Notes: a model not told the origin generated them from the sequence alone. A stretch of 64,000 nt of DNA from Thiocapsa rosea (GCF_003634315.1 NZ_RBXL01000001.1:4072501-4136500), one strand, 5' to 3'; counted from the first letter of the stretch, positions 15,783 to 24,972 are shown. Numbers and translations are program-made.

Positions 15783-16871
15783 ATGGCCGATTTCAAACCG
15801 TTGGACGCTGCCCAGCGCGAGGCCGGGGAGTTGCTCCTCGCGCTGCATGAAACGCTTCTGCGCACGCCGCCGCGTCGAGCCGATCAGGGCTTCCTCGGAC
15901 GGGGTCTGATCGGGCGACTGGCCGGTCGGCGCGGCGGCCCGGCGACACCGGTCCCCGGCCTCTATCTCTGGGGCGGGGTCGGTCGCGGCAAGACCTATCT
16001 GATGGATTGGTTTGTCGAGGATCTCGATCTGCCGGGCAAGCGTCGCATCCACTTCCATCACTTCATGCGCGACGTGCATGATCGGATGTCGCGTCTGCCC
16101 AAGCAGCCCGATCCACTCGAGGTGATCGCGCAAGGGCTGTGCGAGGAGGTCCGCGTCCTCTGTCTGGACGAGTTCCTGGTGACCGACATCACCGACGCCA
16201 TGCTGCTGCACGGTCTCCTGAACGCGCTCTTTGCCCGTGGTCTCACGCTGATCACCACCGCAAACACCCGCCCCGACGAGCTCTATCGCAACGGCTTGCA
16301 GCGCCAGAACTTTCTTCCCGCCATCGAGCTGCTGAAACGTCACACCCGCGTCTTCGAGCTCGACGGCGGCAACGATTATCGATTGCGTGCATTGACGCGG
16401 AGCGGCGTCTTGTTCGTCGTCGAGGAGGCCGGGCCGGAGGAGATCGAGCGCCGTCTGGCGGACTATTTCGATTGTCTGACCGGCGGGCATCAAGGCGGAT
16501 CCGACGCCTTTTCGGTCAACGGCCGGACCTTTCCGGTGCGTCGTCAGAGTGCGGACGTGATCTGGTTCGATTTCGACGCGCTCTGCGGCGGCGCCCGGTC
16601 CGCGGCGGACTACATCGAGATCGCCCGCGAGTTTCATACCGTGCTGCTCTCCGGGGTTCCGATCCTGGGGCCCAAGCACGAGGCCGCGGCGCGGCGGTTC
16701 CTGCATCTGGTGGACGAGTTTTACGACCAACGCGTCAAGCTCATCCTCTCCACGGCCGCCCCCATCGAGCGACTCTACGCAGGCGGTCTGATCGATTTCG
16801 CCCACGAACGGCTGCTGAGCCGGCTCGTCGAGATGCAGTCCGAGACCTATCTCGCCGCACCCTCCGAATAA
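15783..16871 (+). CDS. zapE: Cell division protein ZapE (AFG1-like ATPase)
   Basis: A 362-residue P-loop ATPase. Walker A is GGVGRGKT (about residue 63) and Walker B is VLCLDEF (about 124); then sensor TTANTRPDELY and C-terminal LVDEFYDQRVKLILS, all diagnostic of the AFG1/ZapE family. In E. coli ZapE joins the Z-ring late in division and under low oxygen. It is the end of a three-gene run (HAD, aminotransferase, zapE). Its TAA stop coincides with the first bases of repeat R2. Confidence 0.93.
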   Translation: MADFKPLDAAQREAGELLLALHETLLRTPPRRADQGFLGRGLIGRLAGRRGGPATPVPGLYLWGGVGRGKTYLMDWFVEDLDLPGKRRIHFHHFMRDVHDRMSRLPKQPDPLEVIAQGLCEEVRVLCLDEFLVTDITDAMLLHGLLNALFARGLTLITTANTRPDELYRNGLQRQNFLPAIELLKRHTRVFELDGGNDYRLRALTRSGVLFVVEEAGPEEIERRLADYFDCLTGGHQGGSDAFSVNGRTFPVRRQSADVIWFDFDALCGGARSAADYIEIAREFHTVLLSGVPILGPKHEAAARRFLHLVDEFYDQRVKLILSTAAPIERLYAGGLIDFAHERLLSRLVEMQSETYLAAPSE

Positions 16872-17060
16872 CCGCGCCCCACGCGGTAGGCGTCGTTTGT
16901 CGGATTGGCTTGGCCACACAGGCTCCGATCATTGTCGGAGCCGGCGCGGTTTAAGACTCTGAAAAATATTAAATTTTAAACCGCATCTCACCGATGTCGA
17001 GGACATCTCCGAAGCCAAACGCAACATGAAAATGACGCATGTCGCTCTGGATGCGGTTTA
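16869..17060 (+). repeat. Modular repeat R2 (A+B modules)
   Basis: Module A begins at the zapE stop codon (TAACCGCGCC) and holds GGCTCCGATCATTGTCGGAGCC. The spacer is GAAAAATATTAAATTT. Module B runs from TAAACCGCATC to GATGCGGTTTA. Confidence 0.85.
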
Positions 17061-17407
17061 AGGTGATTTCCGGGAAAGGATCGACCGGAAGTGCCGCAAC
17101 CGGGAAAAGTGGTCGAACGCTCTACTGGTTGTCGTTGTCAGCCTCGATCATCGTTTCGGTCACATCGGCAGTGTCCAGGTCGCCGACCGCGACCGCCCGG
17201 GTACGCCGACTTCAGTCGGCCCCCCGAGCACGCCCGCACGGCGGACTGAAGTCCGCCTCCCCGGGGGCCGACTGAAGTCGGCATACCCGGGCGTGGGGCC
17301 GAAGTCTTGCGTCCGGTTGGGGAACCTCAAGCCGATCCCTTCCCGTTGGAATCCCGCACGGTCACCACGATCTCACCTCCGAAGTACATATCACAAGGAG
17401 CGGGAAC
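17061..17407. other. 347-bp intergenic region before ubiG
   Basis: No gene is seen. It contains the hairpin cluster at 17196-17291 and the presumed ubiG promoter region near 17292-17390. CAAGGAGCG at about 17394-17402 is the ubiG ribosome binding site. Confidence 0.6.
17196..17291. repeat. Nested TTCAGTC hairpin cluster
   Basis: Three hairpins, GCCGACTTCAGTCGGC (17205-17220), GGCGGACTGAAGTCCGCC (17240-17257) and GCCGACTGAAGTCGGC (17267-17282), sit inside an outer CCCGGGTA/TACCCGGG inverted pair (17196-17203, 17284-17291). This is REP/BIME-like. Confidence 0.8.
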
Positions 17408-18154
17408 ATGAGTGTCGTGCATCTGAGCGCGCCCACGATCGATCCGGACGAGGTCGCCTATTTCGAGCGACTCGCACACCGTTGGTGGGATGCAGAGGGT
17501 CCGTTCTGGCCCTTGCACCGTCTCAACGCTTTTCGCGTCGACTACATTCGCCGGCATCTCGCCGCGTCGTTCGGACGCGACCCGCAGGCCGAGCGTCCGT
17601 TCGAAGGACTGAAGTTGCTGGATATCGGATGCGGCGGGGGCATTCTCAGCGAGTCCATGGCCCGGCTCGGTGCCTCGGTAACGGGCGTGGAGATCACCGA
17701 GAAGAACGTGCGCGTGGCGCAGATCCACGCCGAGTGGAGCGGTCTGGAGATCGATTATCGCTTAGGCACGGCGGAGGATCTGGTGCGCGAAGGCGAGCAG
17801 TTCGACGCCGTGTTGAACATGGAGGTGATCGAGCATGTCGAGCATCTCCCCGATTTTCTAGCCGACTGCGGCCGTTTGGTGCGTCCGGGCGGGGTCATGG
17901 TCGTCGCCTCGATCAATCGCACGCTTGCCGCCTTCATCGTGGCCATCGTCGGTGCCGAGTACGTGCTGCGCTGGCTCCCCAAAGGCACGCATCACTATCG
18001 CAAGCTTGTCCCTCCGCGGCAGGTCGAGGCGTTGCTGGGTCAGGACTTCGATGTCAAGGACCGCACGGGGGTTCGGGTGAATCCCTTCAATCGCGTCTTC
18101 AGCTACACCCGCTGGATGGGCGTGAACTATATGTTGTTCATGCAACGTCGCTGA
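17408..18154 (+). CDS. ubiG: Ubiquinone O-methyltransferase UbiG
   Basis: A 248-residue SAM-dependent methyltransferase that performs both O-methylations in ubiquinone synthesis. Motif I LLDIGCGGGILSE is near residue 71. NMEVIEHV and the UbiG-specific WDAEGPFWPLHRLNAFRVDYI at the N terminus and HHYRKLVPP later are all present. The length matches the E. coli enzyme (240). The start at 17408 has AAGGAGCG 6-8 nt upstream. It stands alone, preceded by repeats and followed 97 bp later by a small unknown gene. Confidence 0.95.
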   Translation: MSVVHLSAPTIDPDEVAYFERLAHRWWDAEGPFWPLHRLNAFRVDYIRRHLAASFGRDPQAERPFEGLKLLDIGCGGGILSESMARLGASVTGVEITEKNVRVAQIHAEWSGLEIDYRLGTAEDLVREGEQFDAVLNMEVIEHVEHLPDFLADCGRLVRPGGVMVVASINRTLAAFIVAIVGAEYVLRWLPKGTHHYRKLVPPRQVEALLGQDFDVKDRTGVRVNPFNRVFSYTRWMGVNYMLFMQRR

Positions 18155-18251
18155 CGGCGACGCGGTGAAACGGAAGAAGTGGCGATCTTGTCCAATGTAG
18201 GGTTGCCGAGGTCAGTCCCTTGCGGGGGCGATTGGGTTTGGAGGGCAGGAG

Positions 18252-18437
18252 ATGAGCAGAGAAGACGAATTCGAAGGTTGGGTTGCCTCCGTGTCTCGCG
18301 GGGACTGCGGTTTCACCTACATCAGATTTTACGCCGACGCCCCGGAGTGGGTCCGCGATACGGCAGTCAACCGCTTCGGCAAGGGCACGGTGTTCCTGCC
18401 GCCTGCGGAAACCAAGCCGAAGGCGGCCGCGGCTTAA
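18252..18437 (+). CDS. Small conserved-looking protein, 61 aa
   Basis: ATG 18252 has GGCAGGAG directly upstream. The product starts MSREDEFEGWVASVSRGDCG, continues through FTYIRFYADAPEWVRDTA, and ends in a Pro/Ala/Lys tail. It contains one cysteine and no membrane segment. I do not recognise a family. Its 3' end overlaps the converging aminotransferase by 4 bp. Good RBS and codon use support a real gene; function unknown. Confidence 0.6.
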   Translation: MSREDEFEGWVASVSRGDCGFTYIRFYADAPEWVRDTAVNRFGKGTVFLPPAETKPKAAAA

Positions 18438-19567
18438 CCCGCCGCGATTGCGAGCACCTCGTCGAGGCCGCGGTCGATGACCTCGACAGGGGTGTAGAAG
18501 TGGGGTGAGAAGCGAATTCCACCGCCGCGTCGCGCGCAGAGAACCCTGCGTTGCATCAGACCGGCATAGAGCTCCGCCGAGGGTGTCCCGGGGACGCGAA
18601 AGGTCACGATGCCCGAGCGTCGTTCGGGCGCCCGCGGCGACAGCAACTCCAGACCATGTCGATCGATCCCGTCGATGAGGTGGTCAGTGCGACTCTGAAG
18701 CTCACGCCAGACCTGCTCGATGCCGACCTCATCAATGAGGGAGAGACTGGCTTCGAGCGCGTGGATGCCGAGGAGGTTCGGACTGCCGCACTCGAAGCGC
18801 CGGGCGTCCTCGGCAGGCTGCCAGTCCCGCCGGTCGAAGTCTCCCGAGTGCTCTAACATGTGCCATCCGAATTGGTGCAGGGCGAGCCTGTTCCGCAGCG
18901 TGGGCCGAACATAGAGCAGGGCGACGCCCTCCGGACCCAGCATCCATTTGTGTCCGTCGGCCACGACGAAGTCCGCTTCGGTGCGCGCGAGATCGAAGGG
19001 CAGGGCACCCAGGCCCTGGATGGCGTCGACACAGAAGAGGATGCCGTTGGACCGGCAAAAGCTGCCGATACGCTCCAGGTCCAGCCGCAGGCCGCGCGCA
19101 TATTGCACCCAGCTGACGGCGATCATTCGTGTGCGTGGTGTACAGAGCGCGAAAAGGTCGGCCTCGGGATCGGCGGATCCATCCAGGTCGAGCGCCTTCC
19201 AGACGACACCTCGAGGCGCCAGCGACTCCCAGACGACCCGGTTGGACGGAAACTCCTGCGCCACCCCGACGATCTCGTCGCCGGGTTGCCATGTCAGACC
19301 GTAGGCAATGATCGAGAGTGCCTCGGAGGTGTTCTTCGCCAATGCGATGTCTGCTGCCGATTCGGCTCCGACGAGGCCCGCCAGGCGCTCGCGCAGGCGA
19401 TGCTCGGTCGCCAGCCACTGCGGATAATGCAGTGACCCTACCCGGCTGTTCTCCCGGGCAAACCGCGCGACGGCCTCGGACGCTCGCCGCGGCCAAGGTC
19501 CGACGGCCGCGTGATTCAGGTGGCAGAGGGCCGGGTCGAGATCGAATGCGTCCGGGGCGAGACTCAA
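18434..19567 (-). CDS. Class V aminotransferase family protein
   Basis: A 377-residue PLP enzyme of the cysteine desulfurase/selenocysteine lyase-like group. HLNHAAVGPWP near residue 16, KNTSEALSIIAYGL (about 80), VDAIQGLGALPFDL (about 178) and the PLP lysine in ADGHKWMLGPEG (about 203) are visible. There is no catalytic Cys loop like that of NifS/IscS, so plain desulfurase activity is doubtful. Its ATG overlaps the TGA of the upstream L,D-transpeptidase gene by 4 bp, indicating translational coupling. Confidence 0.85.
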   Translation of the reverse strand: MSLAPDAFDLDPALCHLNHAAVGPWPRRASEAVARFARENSRVGSLHYPQWLATEHRLRERLAGLVGAESAADIALAKNTSEALSIIAYGLTWQPGDEIVGVAQEFPSNRVVWESLAPRGVVWKALDLDGSADPEADLFALCTPRTRMIAVSWVQYARGLRLDLERIGSFCRSNGILFCVDAIQGLGALPFDLARTEADFVVADGHKWMLGPEGVALLYVRPTLRNRLALHQFGWHMLEHSGDFDRRDWQPAEDARRFECGSPNLLGIHALEASLSLIDEVGIEQVWRELQSRTDHLIDGIDRHGLELLSPRAPERRSGIVTFRVPGTPSAELYAGLMQRRVLCARRGGGIRFSPHFYTPVEVIDRGLDEVLAIAAG

Positions 19568-21093
19568 CCGTCGCTCCCCGGTGCCGCGGCAGCCGGCGCC
19601 TGCTGCGCTTGAGCCGGCGGCGCAGCAGGTGCGGCAGGCGCGGGAGCCGGCGACACCGCGCTGCTGCCGGAGGGCGGACTCTGCGGTGCCTCGGCAGCAG
19701 GAGGCGGCGTCGGCGCTGCTGCGGCCGCGGGAGCCGGTGCAGGAGCCGGCGTCGGTGCTGCTGCGGGAGCCGGCGCCGCGGGGACCGCCGGCGTCTGTGC
19801 CTGCTGTGTCGGTGTGACTGCCGGTGGCGACGACGGTGCCGGCGGGCTTGCGACATCGGCCGCCGGGGACGTCTCCGCTGTGGGTGTTGGCTTCGTTTCG
19901 GGCGGCGCAGCCGGGCTGGGTTCTGTTCTTGCCTGTTCAGGTGCGGGCGCGGCAGCCGGCTCCGCGACGGTTCGGGACGCGTTCGCGGGCGATTCAGTCG
20001 TCGCGGCTGGTACAGGCGTGACCGACGCTGTCGGCGGCGTCTCGGTCGCCGTCGCATCGGCTGTCGGGCTCGGATCGCGAGGTGCGGCAGACGCGGTCGA
20101 TCTCTCGGACGCAGTTGCAGGTGCAGATGCCTGCGGCGCGGCGGCTGGATCGGCAGCCGCAGCGCTGACCTCGGATGCCTGCGACGGTGCCGCGGCCGGG
20201 GTCCCCGCCGCCTGTTGGGCCGGGCGTGCATCGGCTCTCGGGCGCTGCGTTGCCGTCGCGGGCGCAGCACTCGCAGTGTCGGGCGTCACCTCGGCGCTGG
20301 TCGCTGCCGCCTCTGCTGCCTTGGCCTGGGCGATGCGCCGCTGCTCGGCCTCGCGCCTGGCGCGCGCGGCTGCCGCACGCTGTTTCTCCATGTAGTTGCC
20401 ATAGCTCGGTCCGGACCCGACGATGGTGACCTCCGTCCCGTTCGAGACGTGCTGGAAGAGGACCGGGGCGAGCGTGTTCGGCAGACGGATACAGCCGTGC
20501 GAAGCTGGTTGCCCGGGACGCGGTATGGGTCCGGCATGCAGACCGATTCCGTCGTAAGTCAGGCGCATGAAATAAGGCATATGCGCGCCTTCGAAGCGCG
20601 CGCCGTCCGGGATCGGGTCGCGGCCCGCTTTTGCGTTCGCACGGACGACCTTGCCGTTCTTCACGACCTTTCCGTAGAGGTTCGAGCGCTTGTTCTCGAC
20701 CTTTTCCATCACGGCGAATTGGCCGGTCGGCGTCGGGTGCTTGGGCAGGCCGCTGGCGACGGTGCTCCAGCCGATCTCGTCTTCGCCGACGAAGAAGCTT
20801 GCCCGCTGCTTGTCCGTATCGATGACGATGCGCGAGACCCTGCGCCCGTCGCCGTTCCACTCGTAAAGTTTGGAGGGTTTCGGTTTCTGGACAGGCCCTT
20901 CGACCCGGTCGTCCGCCGGCGGGGTCGTTGTCTCCTCGGCGACGACCGCTTCCTCCGGCTTCGGGTCGGCCTTGCCGATGAAGCGTGCCAGCTCCGTGCA
21001 ACCCGTGAGGGTCAGAAGCAGCGCGCAGGCACCCAGGGCCTTGATGGAAAGGGATAAGGTGTGGGGCAAGCCCCGTCGTTGCATTTGGCTCAT
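19564..21093 (-). CDS. L,D-transpeptidase lipoprotein with Ala/Pro-rich tail
   Basis: A 509-residue protein. The start at 21093 gives a lipoprotein signal ending LTLTGC (Cys 32). The YkuD domain spans about residues 85-225, with VIDTDKQRASFFV at its start and the active site SHGCIRLPN (His199, Cys201). Such enzymes make 3-3 peptidoglycan crosslinks or attach outer-membrane proteins. After about residue 225 a charged helix is followed by some 270 residues of Ala/Pro/Glu/Thr-rich sequence, probably a disordered tether; it is long for this family. Confidence 0.9.
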   Translation of the reverse strand: MSQMQRRGLPHTLSLSIKALGACALLLTLTGCTELARFIGKADPKPEEAVVAEETTTPPADDRVEGPVQKPKPSKLYEWNGDGRRVSRIVIDTDKQRASFFVGEDEIGWSTVASGLPKHPTPTGQFAVMEKVENKRSNLYGKVVKNGKVVRANAKAGRDPIPDGARFEGAHMPYFMRLTYDGIGLHAGPIPRPGQPASHGCIRLPNTLAPVLFQHVSNGTEVTIVGSGPSYGNYMEKQRAAAARARREAEQRRIAQAKAAEAAATSAEVTPDTASAAPATATQRPRADARPAQQAAGTPAAAPSQASEVSAAAADPAAAPQASAPATASERSTASAAPRDPSPTADATATETPPTASVTPVPAATTESPANASRTVAEPAAAPAPEQARTEPSPAAPPETKPTPTAETSPAADVASPPAPSSPPAVTPTQQAQTPAVPAAPAPAAAPTPAPAPAPAAAAAPTPPPAAEAPQSPPSGSSAVSPAPAPAAPAAPPAQAQQAPAAAAPGSDG

Positions 21094-21352
21094 AGCGTTG
21101 AGTTCTTTGCCGGGGTCCCGGCCAAGCCCGGGACATTGCGATTGATCAATTAAGGTCAAGGATAACGCGATGACGGTCGAAGGGCACGCCGATCGGCCGT
21201 TTCTTGACTTCTTCGTCTTCGCACCGACCTAGCCCGCAAGCGAGGAGGTTTGCAATCCGAGCCGACATGCGGTCGCGGTGCGAATTCCGTAAGACCGATC
21301 TTTATAGACGCTCTGGCCCGCTGATGTCGCGGTCATTTGTTCGGAGTATCGG

Positions 21353-23197
21353 ATGCTGATGGACCGCGCCTCGACCCCTACGCACGACACCGATCCCCAT
21401 GGTTTAGACGACGGTGCGGCAGCGATGGCGCGCCGTCGCGCCCTATTCTTCTTTTTGGTTCTCGCTACGATCGCAGGCGCGATCGCCCTCATGGTCGCCA
21501 CACTGTCGAGCGGCGGCTTCGACCTTCTCGATGCGGTTCTGACCCTGTGCTTCGCGTTGACCCTGCCTTGGACCGTCATCGGCTTCTGGAATGCCGTCAT
21601 CGGGTTTGTTCTGATGCGTCGCCATCGCGACCCGGCCGCCGTCGTCTGTCCGCTCCAAGGCGACCCGCCGAACGCCGTCACCTCCAAGACCGCCATCCTG
21701 AGCTGCATTCGCAACGAGGATGCCGACCGGGTCGTGCATCACCTGGATCGGATGATCCAGGGCCTCCATCAGTCTGAGAATGGACAGGCGTTCGAAATCT
21801 TCGTTCTCAGCGACTCCACGTGGCCCGAATGCATCGAGGCCGAAGAGACGAGCATTCGGCGCTTGCGCGAGCGCTGGTCGCCGCAGATGAGCATCCGTTA
21901 TCGGCGCCGCCCGGACAACCCCGGTTTCAAAGCGGGTAACATCCAGGATTTCATGTCGCGTTGGGGCGACGGGTTCGATTTCGCTCTGGTGTTGGACGCC
22001 GATAGCCTCATGGCACCGGAAACGATTCTGCATATGGTCGGCATCATGCAGCGCAACCCGCGTCTGGGTATTCTGCAGAGTTTGATTGTCGGCTTGCCTT
22101 CGACGAGTGCATTTGCACGGATCTTTCAGTTCGGGATGCGCCTCGGGATGCGCTCCTATTCGCTCGGCAGTGCCTGGTGGCAGGGCGACAGCGGGCCTTA
22201 CTGGGGCCACAACGCGCTCCTGCGCGTGAAGCCCTTTCGCGAGCACTGTCGACTCGACCCGCTGCCGGGTCGCCCGCCGCTCGGCGGTTGGATCTTGAGT
22301 CACGATCAGGTCGAGGCAGTGTTGATGCGCCGCGCCGGCTACGCGGTTCGGGTGCTGCCCCTGGAGCACGGAAGCTGGGAGGAGAATCCGCCGACCTTGG
22401 TCGAATTCATCAGACGCGACCTGCGTTGGTGTCAGGGCAACCTCCAATACCTGCGTTTGCTCGGGACTCCGGGGCTGCACCCGATCGGGCGGGTTCAGCT
22501 GGTCCTGGCGATCCTCATGTTCATCGGCTCGCCGGCCTGGGTCCTCTTCATGACACTTGCGGCCCTGCAGATCGGACGTGTGCCCGAGGCCGGGCCGATG
22601 TTCGATCCGGTCCTCGGCTGGTCGCTGTTCGGGCTCATCATGACGATGGTCTTCGCGCCCAAGCTCGCGACACTGGGCAGTTTGCTGCTCTCCCGAGACG
22701 GTCGCGCCGCCTTCGGCGGCGGTCCTCGTTTGCTGGCCGGCGCCTTCGGCGAGATCCTCTTCTCGACCCTGCTCGCACCCGTCATGGCCTTGGCGCATAC
22801 GCTCTTCATGGGCGGGCTCGTGTTCGGCAAGGCGATCGTCTGGTCACCGCAGCGTCGCGAGACCCATCGGCTGAAGGTGACGCAGGCCTTGCGTCGGCTC
22901 TGGCCGCAGACGCTCTTCGGCGTTGCGGCACTGCTCTGGTTGATCTCGACCGACGCCGCCGGGGCGGTCTTTCTGTCCCCCTTCATCTTCGGGGCCTTAC
23001 TTGCCGTGCCCATCGCGGTACTGACCGCCTGGCCGGTCTTCGGCGCATGGCTGGCGCGGATCGGCTTCTGGCGGATCCCGGAGGAGGTCGATCCGCCGCC
23101 CTTGATCCGCTCGCTCGGATTGCCCGCAATCGGCCGGCGGCGCGGGTATGTTCCGGCCACGGATCAGGTGGCCGCGGACTCCATCGGTGTTGACTGA
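21353..23197 (+). CDS. mdoH: OpgH/MdoH-like membrane glucosyltransferase
   Basis: A 614-residue GT2 enzyme resembling the osmoregulated periplasmic glucan synthase OpgH. Two N-terminal membrane segments (about 30-50 and 61-85) precede the GT domain: CIRNED, DADSLMAPE (DxD), QGDSGPYWGHNALLR, and the (R/Q)xxRW-type RRDLRWCQGN. Several C-terminal membrane helices follow. It is shorter than E. coli OpgH (847 aa), lacking the long N-terminal and C-terminal extensions. No opgG is adjacent; it overlaps an FkbM methyltransferase gene, so the product may be a modified glucan. Confidence 0.85.
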   Translation: MLMDRASTPTHDTDPHGLDDGAAAMARRRALFFFLVLATIAGAIALMVATLSSGGFDLLDAVLTLCFALTLPWTVIGFWNAVIGFVLMRRHRDPAAVVCPLQGDPPNAVTSKTAILSCIRNEDADRVVHHLDRMIQGLHQSENGQAFEIFVLSDSTWPECIEAEETSIRRLRERWSPQMSIRYRRRPDNPGFKAGNIQDFMSRWGDGFDFALVLDADSLMAPETILHMVGIMQRNPRLGILQSLIVGLPSTSAFARIFQFGMRLGMRSYSLGSAWWQGDSGPYWGHNALLRVKPFREHCRLDPLPGRPPLGGWILSHDQVEAVLMRRAGYAVRVLPLEHGSWEENPPTLVEFIRRDLRWCQGNLQYLRLLGTPGLHPIGRVQLVLAILMFIGSPAWVLFMTLAALQIGRVPEAGPMFDPVLGWSLFGLIMTMVFAPKLATLGSLLLSRDGRAAFGGGPRLLAGAFGEILFSTLLAPVMALAHTLFMGGLVFGKAIVWSPQRRETHRLKVTQALRRLWPQTLFGVAALLWLISTDAAGAVFLSPFIFGALLAVPIAVLTAWPVFGAWLARIGFWRIPEEVDPPPLIRSLGLPAIGRRRGYVPATDQVAADSIGVD

Positions 23198-23957
23198 TCG
23201 CACTGTTGCCGGGCGAGATGGTCTGCGGACCGCTCTCGGCGTGGTGCGTTCGCTCGGGATCTACTATCTGCACCGGCGTCGTGCCCGTATGGACGCCTTC
23301 TATCGCGCATTCCTCGCCCCGGGCGATCTGGCCTTCGACATCGGCAGTCATGTCGGCGATCGCATCGGCTGCTTCCGGCGGATCGGCGCCCGTGTGCTGG
23401 CCGTGGAGCCGCAGCCGGCATTGGTGCGAACCCTACGCTGGCTCTACGGGCGAGATCCGGCGGTGCGGATCGAGTCGACGGCGGTCGGGCGCGCGTCGGG
23501 TCGGGCGGATTTGCGCCTCAACCGTGCCAACCCGACGGTGAGCACGCTCTCGACCGGCTTCATCTCGGCGGCGCGGGATGCGCGGGGATGGGAGTCGCAG
23601 CATTGGGACGGCGCGATCGAGGTCGCCTGCACGCGGTTGGACGATCTGATCGAGCGCCACGGCATGCCGCGCTTCATCAAGATCGATGTCGAGGGTTACG
23701 AGGCCGAGGTGCTCGGTGGATTGACCCGGCCGGCCGATGCACTGTCGTTCGAATTGACGACGATCCAGAAGGCCGTCGGGCTCAGTGCCTTGGCCGAGTG
23801 TCGGAGGCTCGGCTATTCGCAATTCAACGCCGTTCTCGGCGAGTCCTATGTCTTTGTCCACGACGCCTGGGTCGATGCCGCCGCCGTGGAGGACTGGCTG
23901 AAGACGCTGCCGCAGGACGCCAACTCGGGAGACATCTATGCCCGACGAGTCGATTAG
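23187..23957 (+). CDS. FkbM-family SAM-dependent methyltransferase
   Basis: About 256 residues. The start is uncertain: GTG 23187 lies inside the end of the glucosyltransferase gene. The SAM-binding motif is FDIGSHVGDRIGCF, followed by VEPQP, then the FkbM signature IKIDVEGYEAEVLGGL near residue 175. FkbM enzymes methylate sugar or polyketide hydroxyls, so methylation of the product of the upstream glucosyltransferase is a reasonable inference. It overlaps the next gene by 20 bp, indicating a tight operon. Confidence 0.82.
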   Translation: MLTDRTVAGRDGLRTALGVVRSLGIYYLHRRRARMDAFYRAFLAPGDLAFDIGSHVGDRIGCFRRIGARVLAVEPQPALVRTLRWLYGRDPAVRIESTAVGRASGRADLRLNRANPTVSTLSTGFISAARDARGWESQHWDGAIEVACTRLDDLIERHGMPRFIKIDVEGYEAEVLGGLTRPADALSFELTTIQKAVGLSALAECRRLGYSQFNAVLGESYVFVHDAWVDAAAVEDWLKTLPQDANSGDIYARRVD

Positions 23958-24972
23958 GAGCGCGAGCATCTCGCGCCTGACGCTGTCGGAGCGAGACGCC
24001 CCGACCTGTGCCCGTGCCTATTGGGTCACCGGCCCTCTGCAAGGCGAGCTGCGCGAGGGACTGCTTGCGCCGCCCGGCCCGGGTGAAGCACTGGTGAGGA
24101 CCCTCTATACGGGAATCAGCCGCGGGACCGAGGCGCTCGTGTTGCGCGGCGAGGTTCCGCCGAGCGAATACGCCGGAATGCGCGCACCCTTTCAAGCCGG
24201 CGATTTTCCCTGGCCGGTCAAGTACGGTTACTGCAATGTCGGTCGGGTCGAGGCAGGGCCTGCCGATTGGATCGGCCAGGTGGTCTTCTGTCTTTATCCG
24301 CATCAGAGCGCCTTTTGCGTCCCGGTCGAGGCATTGCATCGGATTCCCGACGCGGTTGCGCCCGGGCGAGCGGTGCTGGCCGCGAACCTCGAGACTGCCG
24401 TCAATGGTCTCTGGGATGCTGCGCCGCGGATCGGCGATCGGATCGCCGTCATCGGTGCCGGATCGGTCGGGGTCCTCTGCGCTTGGTTAGCCGCGCGGAT
24501 CCCGGGCTGCCGGGTCGAGCTGATCGACATCAATCCGCGCCGTGCCGACATCGCCGAGCGGCTCGGGGTCGATTTTGCTCTGCCCGCGGATGCGCGCGGG
24601 GACGTCGACCTCGTCATCCACGCCAGCGGCTCGTCGGCGGGCTTGGAGCAGGCGCTCGCCCTAGCCGGCTTCGAGGCGACCGTCCTGGAACTGAGCTGGT
24701 ACGGCACGACGCCTGTGACGCTCACGTTGGGCGCGGCCTTCCACCGACGCCGCCTGACGTTGCGCTCCTCCCAAGTCGGCCAGGTCGCCACGGCACAGCG
24801 CGCGCGCTGGGACTATCGTCGGCGCCTCGGTCTCGCACTGAGTCTGCTTGCGGATCCTGCGCTGGATGTCCTGATCAGCGGCGAGGATGCGTTCGATGAT
24901 CTGCCGGCCGTACAGGTACGTTTGGCAACGGATCCGGGCGATGTGCTGATGCACCGCATCCGGTATTCATGA
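23938..24972 (+). CDS. MDR-family dehydrogenase, BchC-like
   Basis: A 344-residue medium-chain dehydrogenase. The NAD(P)-binding motif is VIGAGSVGVLCAWLA near residue 180. The N-terminal half has TLYTGISRGTE and VKYGYCNVGRVE, a pattern shared with BchC-type (bacteriochlorophyllide) dehydrogenases. The usual catalytic-zinc Cys and the four structural-zinc Cys are absent, so it is probably zinc-independent. No bch genes are nearby; context with pterin and glycosyl genes suggests another substrate. Its TGA directly abuts the stop codon of the opposing gene. Confidence 0.8.
   Translation: MPDESIRSASISRLTLSERDAPTCARAYWVTGPLQGELREGLLAPPGPGEALVRTLYTGISRGTEALVLRGEVPPSEYAGMRAPFQAGDFPWPVKYGYCNVGRVEAGPADWIGQVVFCLYPHQSAFCVPVEALHRIPDAVAPGRAVLAANLETAVNGLWDAAPRIGDRIAVIGAGSVGVLCAWLAARIPGCRVELIDINPRRADIAERLGVDFALPADARGDVDLVIHASGSSAGLEQALALAGFEATVLELSWYGTTPVTLTLGAAFHRRRLTLRSSQVGQVATAQRARWDYRRRLGLALSLLADPALDVLISGEDAFDDLPAVQVRLATDPGDVLMHRIRYS

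Noticed and set aside
14463..16919. 818-codon minus-strand open frame across HAD, aminotransferase and zapE genes
   Set aside because: It covers three independently recognisable plus-strand genes and encodes no known motif.
23938..24972. Bacteriochlorophyll gene bchC
   Set aside because: The motifs resemble BchC, but there are no photosynthesis genes nearby and the neighbours are glycosyl and pterin genes.
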